The notes below the pieces were generated by a model that was not told the origin of the DNA, made no database searches, and saw only the letters and a list, made by a program, of their open reading frames with translations. A stretch of 64,000 nucleotides of DNA, taken from Clostridiales bacterium (GTDB lineage: Bacteria; Bacillota; Clostridia; Lachnospirales; Lachnospiraceae). Positions 17,539-26,097 of the stretch are shown piece after piece. Within the stretch, counting starts at the first letter, position 1. Each line of letters begins with the position of its first letter. The DNA is taken from contig JAHAJA010000002.1 in the NCBI GenBank assembly GCA_018372435.1, forward strand, positions 248,001 through 312,000, in the 5' to 3' direction. Position numbers and translations under genes: made by a program.

Positions 17539-18837
17539 GTGAAGAAAGAAATTATAATTATCGGTGGTGGAGCTGCTGGTATGGTAGCAGCTATTTCCGC
17601 CGCTAGGAATGGTGCAAAGGTAACCATTCTAGAACATAAAGAGAAATTAGGAAAGAAAATATTGGCTACAGGTAATGGTAAATGTAATTATACAAATTTA
17701 CATCAAAGCATTGACTGTTATAGAAGTGAGAATATTCCTTTTGTTGAGGAGGTATTCTCACATTTTAATGAAAAAGATACGATTGAATTCTTCAAACAAT
17801 TAGGAATTTATCCAAAGTCTAGAAACGGCTATATGTATCCCAATAGTGAACAAGCTTCTTCTATTGTTGATGTATTAGTAATGGAATTACAACACTTACA
17901 AGTGGAGGTTCGTTGTAATGAAGTCGTGAAGAAAATTAAAGCGATTGATGAAGGGTATCAAATTGATACTATAGTGACAGTTACAGAGCCTAAGAAGGTG
18001 AAAGATAAAAATTGTAAGAATACTTCCAAGAATAAAAGTGAGAAACGAGTGGCAGTAGAGTCGTTCCAAAGTAGCTATCAAGCCAAGAAAGTAATTATAG
18101 CAACAGGAGGTATGGCCTCTAGTAAATTAGGTTCCGATGGTAGTGGTTATTATCTGTTAAAACAATTAGGACATACCATTATTCCTGTTGCACCAGCTTT
18201 AGTGCAATTAAAAGCCGAAGGTGAGTTTTTTGATCTGGTGGCAGGCGTTCGTTGTGATGTGGCTTTACAGATATTTATAGAAGGAACACATATTGCATCT
18301 GAAGAAGGTGAATTACAGTTAACGAATTATGGCATCTCAGGAATACCTGTATTCCAAATCAGTAGATATGCAGGAAAAGCGTTACTTGAAGAAAAAGAGG
18401 TAAGTGTTATAATCGACTTCCTTCCTCAGATGACGACTTCTGAACTTATAGAATTACTTAAACAACGTATTAACAATTCAGAATATAAAACGGCTGAAGA
18501 AGCGTTGATTGGCTTACTAAACCAGAAATTAATTCAGATGATGATGAGCCAGTTGGATAATCAACATAGTAAACATATAGACATTAACAAATTAGCAAGT
18601 CTACTTAAAGAATTCAAGGTAAAGATTGTCGATACCAATTCCTTCGATAATGCTCAAGTATGCGCAGGTGGTGTAGACACTAGGGAGATTGCAGGTTACA
18701 GATTAGAATCCAAGTTGCATCGAGGCTTGTTTGTGGTAGGTGAATTGCTTGATGTAGACGGAATATGCGGTGGCTATAATCTACAATGGGCATGGGCTAC
18801 CGGTTATCTTGCTGGTGAGGCTGCTTCTAGAAAATAG
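17539..18837 (+). CDS. FAD-dependent oxidoreductase, HI0933/YhiN family
   Basis: Flavoprotein of 432 residues. A dinucleotide-binding motif lies at the N-terminus (IIGGGAAGMVAAISA) and LGKKILATGNGKCNYTN is the family signature. The C-terminus carries GELLDVDGICGGYNLQWAWA, which closes the FAD site. The physiological substrate is unknown; members are often labelled aminoacetone oxidase or BaiN-like. Translation starts at GTG after a perfect AGGAGG. A Lys/Asn-rich insertion near residues 150-180 (KVKDKNCKNTSKNKSEK) is unusual. It is followed by a second, unrelated flavoprotein. Confidence 0.88.
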   Translation: MKKEIIIIGGGAAGMVAAISAARNGAKVTILEHKEKLGKKILATGNGKCNYTNLHQSIDCYRSENIPFVEEVFSHFNEKDTIEFFKQLGIYPKSRNGYMYPNSEQASSIVDVLVMELQHLQVEVRCNEVVKKIKAIDEGYQIDTIVTVTEPKKVKDKNCKNTSKNKSEKRVAVESFQSSYQAKKVIIATGGMASSKLGSDGSGYYLLKQLGHTIIPVAPALVQLKAEGEFFDLVAGVRCDVALQIFIEGTHIASEEGELQLTNYGISGIPVFQISRYAGKALLEEKEVSVIIDFLPQMTTSELIELLKQRINNSEYKTAEEALIGLLNQKLIQMMMSQLDNQHSKHIDINKLASLLKEFKVKIVDTNSFDNAQVCAGGVDTREIAGYRLESKLHRGLFVVGELLDVDGICGGYNLQWAWATGYLAGEAASRK

Positions 18838-18865
18838 TAACCTTTAAAGAAAGGATATAAGTACC

Positions 18866-20452
18866 ATGATTAAGATAAATCAATTAAAATTAAGTATTGA
18901 ACACTCGAAAGAGTCGTTAGAAGATAAGATAGCGAAGACGCTAAAGATACCAAAGGAACAAATCTTACATTATGATATTGCAAAACGTTCAATTGATGCA
19001 AGAAAGAAGAACGCGATTTTATACATCTATTCGATTGAAGTAGAAGTAGCAAACGAGAAAAAGATAGTTGATCGTTGTAAGAATCAAAATGTCGTGCTTA
19101 CTAAGAAAACCGTGTATCAAACAATCAAAGATGGTACGCAATCAATGAAACATCGTCCTGTAGTGGTGGGAACTGGCCCTGCGGGGATATTCTGTGCATT
19201 AAAACTTGCTGAAGATGGATTCAAGCCAATCGTTATTGAACGTGGTGAAGATGTAGATAAACGTGTGGAGACAGTGAATACATTTTGGAAGGAAAATAAA
19301 CTTAACAATGAATCAAATGTTCAATTTGGTGAAGGTGGAGCTGGTACATTTTCGGATGGTAAGTTAAATACCTTAGTTAAAGATGTAACAGGAAGAAACA
19401 CCGAAGTCCTTCGTATGTTTGTTGAACACGGAGCACCAACGGAGATTCTATATCTTAATAAACCCCATATAGGAACAGATCGATTACGTGGCGTGGTAAA
19501 GGCTATGAGAAATCGTATCATCCAGTTAGGTGGAGAAGTGAGATTCGAAACTAAGCTAACGGATATTCAATTTGAAAAGGAACAAGTAACTTCCATAGAG
19601 GTTAATGGTAAGGAAACGATACCTTGTGATGTTCTTGTATTAGCGATTGGTCATAGTGCAAGAGATACCTTTGAGATGTTATATACTAAGAAATTTGATA
19701 TAAAAAGTAAACCTTTTGCAATTGGAGTTCGTATGGAACACCCACAAGAGATTATTAGTAAGTCCCAATATGGCGATAGTTATACGAAGTTACCAGCGGC
19801 GGATTACAAGGTAACCCATCAGACAAGTAATGGAAGAGGGGTATATTCTTTCTGTATGTGCCCAGGTGGATTCGTAGTTAATGCGTCTAGTGAATCAGAT
19901 AGATTGGTAGTTAACGGTATGAGCAACTATGACCGTGATGAGAAGAACGCAAATAGTGCTATTATAGTTACCGTTAATCCAGAAGATTTTGATGAAGATT
20001 CACCACTTGCTGGAATGGAGTTCCAAAGAAAATGGGAGCGTCTTGCTTATGAAGAAGGCAAGGGGAAAGTACCGGTACAATTATTTGGTGATTTTGAAGC
20101 AAATAGACCAAGTACTAAGTTGGGAAGTATGACACCTAACCTAAAAGGTGAATATACATTGGGTAACGTACGCAATTGCTTACCTGATTATGTATGTGAA
20201 TCCATTATTGAAGGGGTACATGCATTCGATAAGAAGATTCGTGGATTCAGTAAAGTAGATGCTATCATGCTTGGTGTTGAGACAAGAACTTCTTCACCAA
20301 TTAAGATGATACGTAATGAAGCTTTAGAAGCGAATATTGCAGGGGTATATCCGTGTGGTGAAGGTGCTGGTTATGCAGGGGGTATCACTTCAGCAGCAAT
20401 GGATGGAATTAAAGTTTATGAGATGATTGTGCATAAATATAAATCTTTGTAA
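18866..20452 (+). CDS. NAD(P)/FAD-dependent dehydrogenase, COG2509 family
   Basis: Flavoprotein of 528 residues with a characteristic N-terminal domain of about 90 residues before the Rossmann motif (VVVGTGPAGIFCALKLAEDG). NVQFGEGGAGTFSDGKLNT and SFCMCPGGFVVNASSE are family hallmarks, and PCGEGAGYAGGITSAAMDG ends the FAD-binding core. The substrate is not known. It begins 28 bases after the preceding flavoprotein gene with AAAGGA upstream, so the two are probably one operon. Confidence 0.9.
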   Translation: MIKINQLKLSIEHSKESLEDKIAKTLKIPKEQILHYDIAKRSIDARKKNAILYIYSIEVEVANEKKIVDRCKNQNVVLTKKTVYQTIKDGTQSMKHRPVVVGTGPAGIFCALKLAEDGFKPIVIERGEDVDKRVETVNTFWKENKLNNESNVQFGEGGAGTFSDGKLNTLVKDVTGRNTEVLRMFVEHGAPTEILYLNKPHIGTDRLRGVVKAMRNRIIQLGGEVRFETKLTDIQFEKEQVTSIEVNGKETIPCDVLVLAIGHSARDTFEMLYTKKFDIKSKPFAIGVRMEHPQEIISKSQYGDSYTKLPAADYKVTHQTSNGRGVYSFCMCPGGFVVNASSESDRLVVNGMSNYDRDEKNANSAIIVTVNPEDFDEDSPLAGMEFQRKWERLAYEEGKGKVPVQLFGDFEANRPSTKLGSMTPNLKGEYTLGNVRNCLPDYVCESIIEGVHAFDKKIRGFSKVDAIMLGVETRTSSPIKMIRNEALEANIAGVYPCGEGAGYAGGITSAAMDGIKVYEMIVHKYKSL

Positions 20453-20462
20453 CAGTTATGAG

Positions 20463-20491
20463 TTGCGAGTGTTTTATCAATGTGTTATTAT
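20463..20491 (+). promoter_or_regulatory. Candidate sigma-A promoter of proB
   Basis: TTGCGA (20463-20468) and TATTAT (20486-20491) are 17 bp apart. The leader that follows contains two small hairpins (ACTAGC/GCTAGT near 20512-20531 and an AAAAAG/TTTTTC stem near 20570-20595), which could be regulatory. Confidence 0.45.
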
Positions 20492-20642
20492 GGTAGGTAG
20501 CTATTCAGTTAACTAGCCTATTAGAGCTAGTTGTAACAAATTGAAAAATATAATTTGGCGCTGGCTAACTCGAAAAAGTAAGTTTTTCTCGAAGTTTCTA
20601 TATAGTTATGTGCTAAACTATGGGGGAAGGAATTGCAGAAGA

Positions 20643-21500
20643 ATGAACAAGAGAGAGTTTTTAAAAGATAAAAAACGAATTGTTATTAAAATAGGATCGT
20701 CAACAATTACTCATCCAACTACGGGTAGCTTGAATCTAAAGAAGATGGAGCAGTTAGTTCGTGTATTAACTGACCTAAGAAATCAAGGTAAAGAAGTCGT
20801 ATTAGTTTCTTCAGGGGCTATTGCAGTTGGACGTAAGACATTAGGTCTTATAGAAAAACCCACGCAAACGAAGACAAAACAAGCATGTGCTGCTGTTGGT
20901 CAAGCAAATTTGATGATGGTATACCAAAAACTTTTTGGAGAATATAATCAAGTACCTGCTCAGATATTAATGACAAAGTATACAATGATTAATGATATAA
21001 GTAGAACGAACGCAAGAAATACATTTGAAGAATTATTACATTATGGAGTAATTCCTATTGTAAATGAGAATGATACAGTTAGTACAGATGAATTAGAACT
21101 AGAATTCGGGGATAATGATACATTATCTGCGATTGTTGCATCAGTAATCGATGCTGACTTATTAATATTAATGTCTGACATTGAGGGATTATATACAGAT
21201 GATCCACATAAAAATCCAGATGCCGAATTCATTGATGTGGTAGAAGAATTAACAGAGGAGTTATGTTCCATGGGAAAAGGTTCTTCTAGTAGCGTCGGAA
21301 CTGGAGGAATGGCAACGAAGTTATCAGCCGCAAAGATTGCAACTAATTCAGGAACAGATATGCTTATAGTTAATGGAGAGAATGTCTACATTATTAATGA
21401 TATTATGGAAGGCAAATCTGTTGGAACTTTATTCAAACAACACAAGAGTGAACAATTTAATATACTAGATTATATAGCAACGAAACAATATAGCTTATAA
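20643..21500 (+). CDS. proB: Glutamate 5-kinase
   Basis: First enzyme of proline synthesis: it phosphorylates glutamate to gamma-glutamyl phosphate in the cytoplasm. The amino-acid kinase fold is clear from RIVIKIGSSTI, VLVSSGAIAVG, NENDTVST and SSSSVGTGGMATKLSAAKIA. At 285 residues it lacks the PUA domain of E. coli ProB, as in many Firmicutes. I start at the internal ATG rather than an in-frame ATG 102 bases earlier, because family members begin here. proA follows two genes later, so the pathway is clustered. Confidence 0.95.
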   Translation: MNKREFLKDKKRIVIKIGSSTITHPTTGSLNLKKMEQLVRVLTDLRNQGKEVVLVSSGAIAVGRKTLGLIEKPTQTKTKQACAAVGQANLMMVYQKLFGEYNQVPAQILMTKYTMINDISRTNARNTFEELLHYGVIPIVNENDTVSTDELELEFGDNDTLSAIVASVIDADLLILMSDIEGLYTDDPHKNPDAEFIDVVEELTEELCSMGKGSSSSVGTGGMATKLSAAKIATNSGTDMLIVNGENVYIINDIMEGKSVGTLFKQHKSEQFNILDYIATKQYSL

Positions 21501-21501
21501 G

Positions 21502-21667
21502 AAATAGCGAAGCTATTTCTAGGGATTACACGAAGTGTAAGACCGCACTAAAGTCAAGAAACTTGACTTGAAGGAGTTATAAGCTAACGAGGGAAATTAC
21601 AAAGTAATTTCTCGAGTCTAGCAATATAGAAAGTGGAAAATAGCGAAGCTATTTCTAGGGATTACAC
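21502..21667 (+). repeat. Array of five mini-hairpins with a 30-bp direct repeat
   Basis: Between proB and the next gene are five perfect inverted repeats, each with a three-base GAA or AAA centre. They are AAATAGC/GCTATTT (21502-21518), TTACAC/GTGTAA (21526-21540), AAGTCAAG/CTTGACTT (21551-21569), GAAATTAC/GTAATTTC (21593-21611), and AAATAGC/GCTATTT again (21638-21654). The first and last lie in identical 30-bp stretches (21502-21531 and 21638-21667). Confidence 0.85.
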
Positions 21668-21683
21668 AAACACGGAGGCTAAA

Positions 21684-21893
21684 ATGGACGATTTATCAAT
21701 AAAAAGGATTAATGAATTATATAAGAAGATGAAAGAAGTAGGATTAACAGAAGAAGAGAAGCAAGAGCAAGCAGAGTTACGTAGTGCATATATAGCTGCA
21801 ATAAGAGCGGATCTTCAAAGCTCTCTTGCTAATATTTCAATCCAGAATGAAGATGGAACAATAACACCATTAACAAAGAAAAATAAACAATAG
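21684..21893 (+). CDS. DUF896 / UPF0291 family small protein (YnzC-like)
   Basis: A 69-residue cytoplasmic protein made of a helical hairpin. IKRINELYKKMKEVGLTEEE followed by QAELRSAYIAAIRADLQSSL is the DUF896 signature. The start ATG has GGAGG seven bases upstream; 17 additional in-frame codons would run into the repeat array and are not needed. Function is unknown; relatives in Bacillus are linked to the SOS and cell-division region. Here it sits between proB and a folate enzyme. Confidence 0.88.
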   Translation: MDDLSIKRINELYKKMKEVGLTEEEKQEQAELRSAYIAAIRADLQSSLANISIQNEDGTITPLTKKNKQ

Positions 21894-21927
21894 AGTGATT
21901 GTTTGTAGAAGAAGCTGGTGATAAGAG

Positions 21928-22488
21928 ATGAATAATAAAGCGGAGATTAGAAAGTATATCAAAGACATTAAGAATAATCTAACGGAAGAAGAGATTCGAA
22001 TAAGAAGCAGTCGAATTGCAAAGAAGCTCTTTGAAAAACCGTTTTATAAGCAAGCAGAGTATATCTATCTATATGTATCATATAATCAAGAAATTGATAC
22101 GATTGGAATTATTAATCATATCTTAGAAGATATGAAGCGAGTGGCTGTACCAAAAGTTGTAGATAAGAATATGGAATTTCATGAGATAACAAGTCTGAAT
22201 CAATTATCAGAAGGTTCATTTGGGATTCAAGAACCTACGGTTTACAAACCTGTAAGTGAGGATCCTGAATGGGCTTCCTCTAATCTAATGATAATACCAG
22301 GACTTGCTTTTGATAAGAATGGAAGCCGCATTGGATATGGTGGAGGTTATTACGATCGTTATTTACATAAGAATCCTGAAAGAATTGGTTTGAAGATAGC
22401 GTTGGCATACGACTTTCAAGTGCTCGAACATATTGATATAGAGAGTTATGATGAGAGGATTGATGGTATAATTACGGATAAAGATTAA
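21928..22488 (+). CDS. 5-formyltetrahydrofolate cyclo-ligase
   Basis: Converts 5-formyl-THF to 5,10-methenyl-THF with ATP, returning stored folate to one-carbon metabolism. The family is recognised by PGLAFDKNGSRIGYGGGYYD near residues 119-139 and the closing DERIDGIITDKD. Its 186 residues match the usual length. The ribosome site is weak (GCTGGTGATAAGAG). It lies inside the proB-proA cluster, an arrangement seen in other clostridia. Confidence 0.93.
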   Translation: MNNKAEIRKYIKDIKNNLTEEEIRIRSSRIAKKLFEKPFYKQAEYIYLYVSYNQEIDTIGIINHILEDMKRVAVPKVVDKNMEFHEITSLNQLSEGSFGIQEPTVYKPVSEDPEWASSNLMIIPGLAFDKNGSRIGYGGGYYDRYLHKNPERIGLKIALAYDFQVLEHIDIESYDERIDGIITDKD

Positions 22489-22510
22489 GTTATTGAAAGG
22501 AGAAGTTTAT

Positions 22511-23755
22511 ATGAGTTATCTAGAAGAGATCGGTAGCAAGGCAAAAGAAGCTGCTAGTTTTATGAATCGTATAGGAATAACGAAGAAGAATGAAGGACTA
22601 CAAGCTGCGGCAAATGCTTTACGAGTGCATGCGAATGAACTAATAGAAGCCAATGATATTGACGTTGCTTCTGCAAAAGAAAACGGAATGAAAGAAGCGT
22701 TAATCGATCGTTTACGTCTTACAAAAGAACGTATTGATGGAATGGCAATTGGATTAGAACAAATCATAGGTCTAGAAGATCCCATTGGAGATATGATCTC
22801 GATGAAAACTAGACCGAATGGACTTCAGATAGGACAAAAGAGAGTACCACTTGGTGTAGTAGGTATTATCTATGAGTCTAGACCTAACGTAACAGCGGAT
22901 GCCTTCGGACTTTGTTTTAAAACAGGTAATGCGGTAATTCTTCGTGGTGGTAGTGATGCCATTCATTCTAATAAAGCAATTGTCCATGTAATTCAGAATG
23001 CGTTAAAAGGATGTGGCTTATGTGAATATGCCATTCAGTTACTAGAAAAGACTGATAGAGATACAGCGAAAGAATTTATGCGTTTAAATCAATATGTAGA
23101 TGTCTTGATACCTAGAGGTGGAGCAGGTTTGATTAAGACAGTTGTTGAAAACAGTACAATTCCTGTTATTGAGACAGGATCCGGTAACTGTCATGTATTT
23201 GTAGATGAATATGCGGATATTGATATGGCTTTAGATATCATTGAGAATGCCAAAACACAACGTTATGGAGTTTGTAATGCCTGTGAGTCACTTGTGGTTC
23301 ATAAGAATATAGCGAAAGAAATCATCCCTCTTATAAAAGAGAGATTAGGAGCAAAACATGTAGAAATTCGTGGTGATGAAGAAGCTTGTAGAATCTGCAA
23401 TGAACTTGTACCTGCAACGGATGAAGATTGGGGAACGGAGTACTTAGATCCAATCATTTCCCTTCGCATCGTGAATGATATTGATGAGGCAATTACTCAT
23501 ATTAATCGCTATAATACGAAACACTCAGAAGCGATAATAACGAAAGATTATGCAAACTCTATGCAATTTTTGAATGAAATTGATGCGGCTGCAGTTTATG
23601 TGAATGCGTCTACTAGATTTACAGATGGATTTGAGTTTGGTTTTGGTGCTGAGATTGGTATTAGTACTCAAAAACTTCATGCTCGAGGACCTATGGGATT
23701 GCTTGCTTTAACTACGACAAAGTACATCATAATGGGATCTGGACAGATTAGGTAA
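22511..23755 (+). CDS. proA: Glutamate-5-semialdehyde dehydrogenase (gamma-glutamyl phosphate reductase)
   Basis: Second step of proline synthesis: NADPH reduction of gamma-glutamyl phosphate to the semialdehyde. It is an ALDH-fold protein of 414 residues. The catalytic cysteine is in VCNACESLVVH, and GVVGIIYESRPNVTADAFGL is the family signature. The start is the ATG with AAAGGAG upstream; an in-frame TTG 18 bases earlier overlaps that site. With proB it allows proline synthesis as far as the semialdehyde; proC is not in the window. Confidence 0.96.
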   Translation: MSYLEEIGSKAKEAASFMNRIGITKKNEGLQAAANALRVHANELIEANDIDVASAKENGMKEALIDRLRLTKERIDGMAIGLEQIIGLEDPIGDMISMKTRPNGLQIGQKRVPLGVVGIIYESRPNVTADAFGLCFKTGNAVILRGGSDAIHSNKAIVHVIQNALKGCGLCEYAIQLLEKTDRDTAKEFMRLNQYVDVLIPRGGAGLIKTVVENSTIPVIETGSGNCHVFVDEYADIDMALDIIENAKTQRYGVCNACESLVVHKNIAKEIIPLIKERLGAKHVEIRGDEEACRICNELVPATDEDWGTEYLDPIISLRIVNDIDEAITHINRYNTKHSEAIITKDYANSMQFLNEIDAAAVYVNASTRFTDGFEFGFGAEIGISTQKLHARGPMGLLALTTTKYIIMGSGQIR

Positions 23756-23776
23756 TTATAGAAAGAAGTGTAATGA

Positions 23777-24184
23777 ATGGCTTATATACGTGATGTAAAG
23801 TATTATGAGACAGATAAGATGGGGATTGTCCATCATTCTAATTATGTACGCTGGTTTGAAGAGGCGCGTATGGACTTCCTGGCAAAAATTGGTTATCCAT
23901 ATGATAAGATGGAAGAGATGGGAATACTATCACCAGTACTTGCTGTAAGTAGTAAGTATAAATCTGTAATCAAATTTGGTGAACATGTTGAGATTAATAC
24001 AAGAGTAATATCCTTTAACGGAATTAAATTAGTACTAGGTTATGAGATTAAGAGACTTGGTACAGATGAGATTACAACAGTTGGAGAATCAGAACATTGT
24101 TTTGTTAATGAACAGTTTAAACCAATTAACATGAAAAAATGTAATAAGGAATTCTATGATACAATAGTTTCCAATATAGAATAG
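23777..24184 (+). CDS. Acyl-CoA thioesterase, YbgC / 4HBT family
   Basis: A single hot-dog-fold domain of 135 residues. The active-site phrase DKMGIVHHSNYVRWFEEAR carries the Asp typical of 4-hydroxybenzoyl-CoA thioesterase-like enzymes. It probably hydrolyses short acyl-CoA esters in the cytoplasm; the true substrate is unknown. It begins 21 bases after proA and ends in a terminator, so it is the last gene of this group. Confidence 0.88.
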   Translation: MAYIRDVKYYETDKMGIVHHSNYVRWFEEARMDFLAKIGYPYDKMEEMGILSPVLAVSSKYKSVIKFGEHVEINTRVISFNGIKLVLGYEIKRLGTDEITTVGESEHCFVNEQFKPINMKKCNKEFYDTIVSNIE

Positions 24185-24189
24185 ATGTA

Positions 24190-24224
24190 AGCTCTTTGCC
24201 TAGTATTAGGTAAGGAGCTTTTTT
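24190..24224 (+). terminator. Terminator after the thioesterase gene
   Basis: AGCTCTTTGCCTA (24190-24202) pairs with TAGGTAAGGAGCT (24207-24219), with two non-standard pairs, followed by a run of six T residues. It separates the proline cluster from the glycan locus. The next 200 bases are AT-rich with no clear promoter, though TATAAT appears at 24334 and 24397. Confidence 0.85.
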
Positions 24225-24423
24225 AATATTTCCACATACATAAATTTACATATTAATAACATTATATTTACACAAACGAGATAGAAGGATAAACAATATT
24301 ACAATACAATAAAGGTAATAGGAAAGATCTTAGTATAATAGCATTTGTTGGGGAGATAATACAATAATAAGCAAATCAATATTATTTGGATATAAGTATA
24401 ATAGAGCTTGTTTGGGAGAGAGT

Positions 24424-26061
24424 ATGTTACAAAAATTAATGTTTATAGGCAAGAAAGTTGCAAAAAGTGGGTATCGTCTTGTTACATCGTGGAACGATGA
24501 TACACTCTATTACAGTAGAATCTATATTGACAAAAATAGAGAAAAAATCAAGAAGAATCCCATGAAATTTATGAGTAAGTTACTAGAAATCAATTGGCTA
24601 TGTTACAGGGGAAAGATAGAAAAGCTACAGAAGGACTTGATATCTAGTGAAGAAGGAATCGATAGCTATATAAGCAGGCCTAAAGTATTTCGATTTGCAG
24701 AACAATTCATTGGGTATACAGATTTGATTATTGATATGGAGAATTGCGTATATGTTAAGACAAAGACAAGTAATCAAATCTATCAAGAGGTGGAAGAATA
24801 TTTAAAAATTAAGAATTTTGCTAAGGTAAGGTCAGAATACAATTCTAAAACATTGACAATAAATCAAATTTACCTAGAAATATCGTCTAATTTAGAACAG
24901 GTGGTATCACCAGATATGGAAATACAGTTATATCAAGAATCGATTATGGTAAATCCGTATATAGCGAAAGCATTAAGTGTAATAGCATATAATTCTGTCC
25001 ACATTACGGCGTATATAGAAACTAATTATGATAAGAATATATACGATAAGATCTGTAGGAAGGCTGGAATTGTATTAAACGATTTGGAAACGACAGCGGA
25101 TAAGAAGGTTAGCTTGGAATATATTATGCGAGAAAAAGGTCAAATAGCAAAAACAGAAAAAAGTAAACGATATATATTCTTAACGTCTAATTACTCAAGA
25201 TTTAAGAAACTATACCAAAAAGTAGATGGTAAGATGATATTTTATCCTTCCACTAGTGTGTATGCAGATGAGATAGTCACTAAATATCTTACTACCGGAG
25301 TTAGTAAATTAGAAAAAGAGAGTATAGCAATGCAGCTATTCTGTGGCTTAAAACCATTCGATTACGAATACACCCTATTGTATCTAACAAAGGCACCTGT
25401 GTTCTTTCATCTTTTGGAGCGCATAGGAAAGCGTGCAGCAGTTCTCGATGCTACAGTTATTATTCTTGGAGATAAAGAATCAAAACTTGAAGCGATATAT
25501 ATGAAGTTTTTTGAGGCATGCAGAATCATATTATGGTCACCTTTAGCGGCTTACGAACCGAAGACGTGTAAGGAGTGGAAGGAAGTATTAAGACAATATC
25601 CTAGATTGAATAAGATTCCTGTTGAGAGGATTATGTTTGCGTTAGGAATAGGGACAATGCTTAATGGTAAAGATACAATCCATACTATGACAACTAAAAT
25701 AGTGCAATGTAGGATGCCAAGAAATCAAGACGAAGTAATTCGATATCTGAATGAAGCATGTTATGATATTAACTCCTTGTTGGTATGGAATCCTGTTGGT
25801 GGGGATATCATGACTAGTACCTTTATAGAAGGTTTACAAGCAAGTAATCCTAACAGAAAAATCTATTTGATTGATGATTTGAGCGAGATGGAATCAGAGA
25901 TTATACGTAATATTGTAGAAGAGATGGAAGAGAGATTACCAGTATTACTTGGAATCTTTGACGATAATTATGCATTTGCATTACCAGAATCCTCAAGAAC
26001 GTCTGACCCTGAATTGTTAAAACGTGTAATAGAGGATTATTTCCAAACGATGTATGAGTAA
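24424..26061 (+). CDS. Uncharacterised glycan-locus protein with a degenerate HAD-like domain
   Basis: A 545-residue protein, no signal peptide. The first half resembles the HAD-type hydrolases found with capsule glycosyltransferases (COG5610). LIIDMENCVYVKTKTSNQIY lies where those read SFDIFDTLL..., ESIMVNPYIAKALSVI matches their cap region, and VHITAYIETNYDKNIYDKI lies where they read ISDMYLP. The second catalytic Asp and following Thr appear replaced by Asn and Cys, so it may be catalytically dead. The second half (about 280-545) has no assignment I can make. I start at the ATG after GGGAGAG; a TTG lies 12 bases earlier. It is the first gene of the seven-gene locus. Confidence 0.6.
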   Translation: MLQKLMFIGKKVAKSGYRLVTSWNDDTLYYSRIYIDKNREKIKKNPMKFMSKLLEINWLCYRGKIEKLQKDLISSEEGIDSYISRPKVFRFAEQFIGYTDLIIDMENCVYVKTKTSNQIYQEVEEYLKIKNFAKVRSEYNSKTLTINQIYLEISSNLEQVVSPDMEIQLYQESIMVNPYIAKALSVIAYNSVHITAYIETNYDKNIYDKICRKAGIVLNDLETTADKKVSLEYIMREKGQIAKTEKSKRYIFLTSNYSRFKKLYQKVDGKMIFYPSTSVYADEIVTKYLTTGVSKLEKESIAMQLFCGLKPFDYEYTLLYLTKAPVFFHLLERIGKRAAVLDATVIILGDKESKLEAIYMKFFEACRIILWSPLAAYEPKTCKEWKEVLRQYPRLNKIPVERIMFALGIGTMLNGKDTIHTMTTKIVQCRMPRNQDEVIRYLNEACYDINSLLVWNPVGGDIMTSTFIEGLQASNPNRKIYLIDDLSEMESEIIRNIVEEMEERLPVLLGIFDDNYAFALPESSRTSDPELLKRVIEDYFQTMYE

Positions 26062-26097
26062 TTCGATACAACGATTAAATCACTAGGAGGAATGAGA

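Noticed and set aside
21502..21667. CRISPR array
   Set aside because: There are only two copies of a 30-bp repeat with 106 bases between them, no regular spacers and no cas genes.
24235..24244. CATACATAAA as a sigma-K or sigma-E -10 box for the glycan locus
   Set aside because: No convincing -35 element lies at the right distance; it sits next to the preceding terminator in AT-rich sequence.
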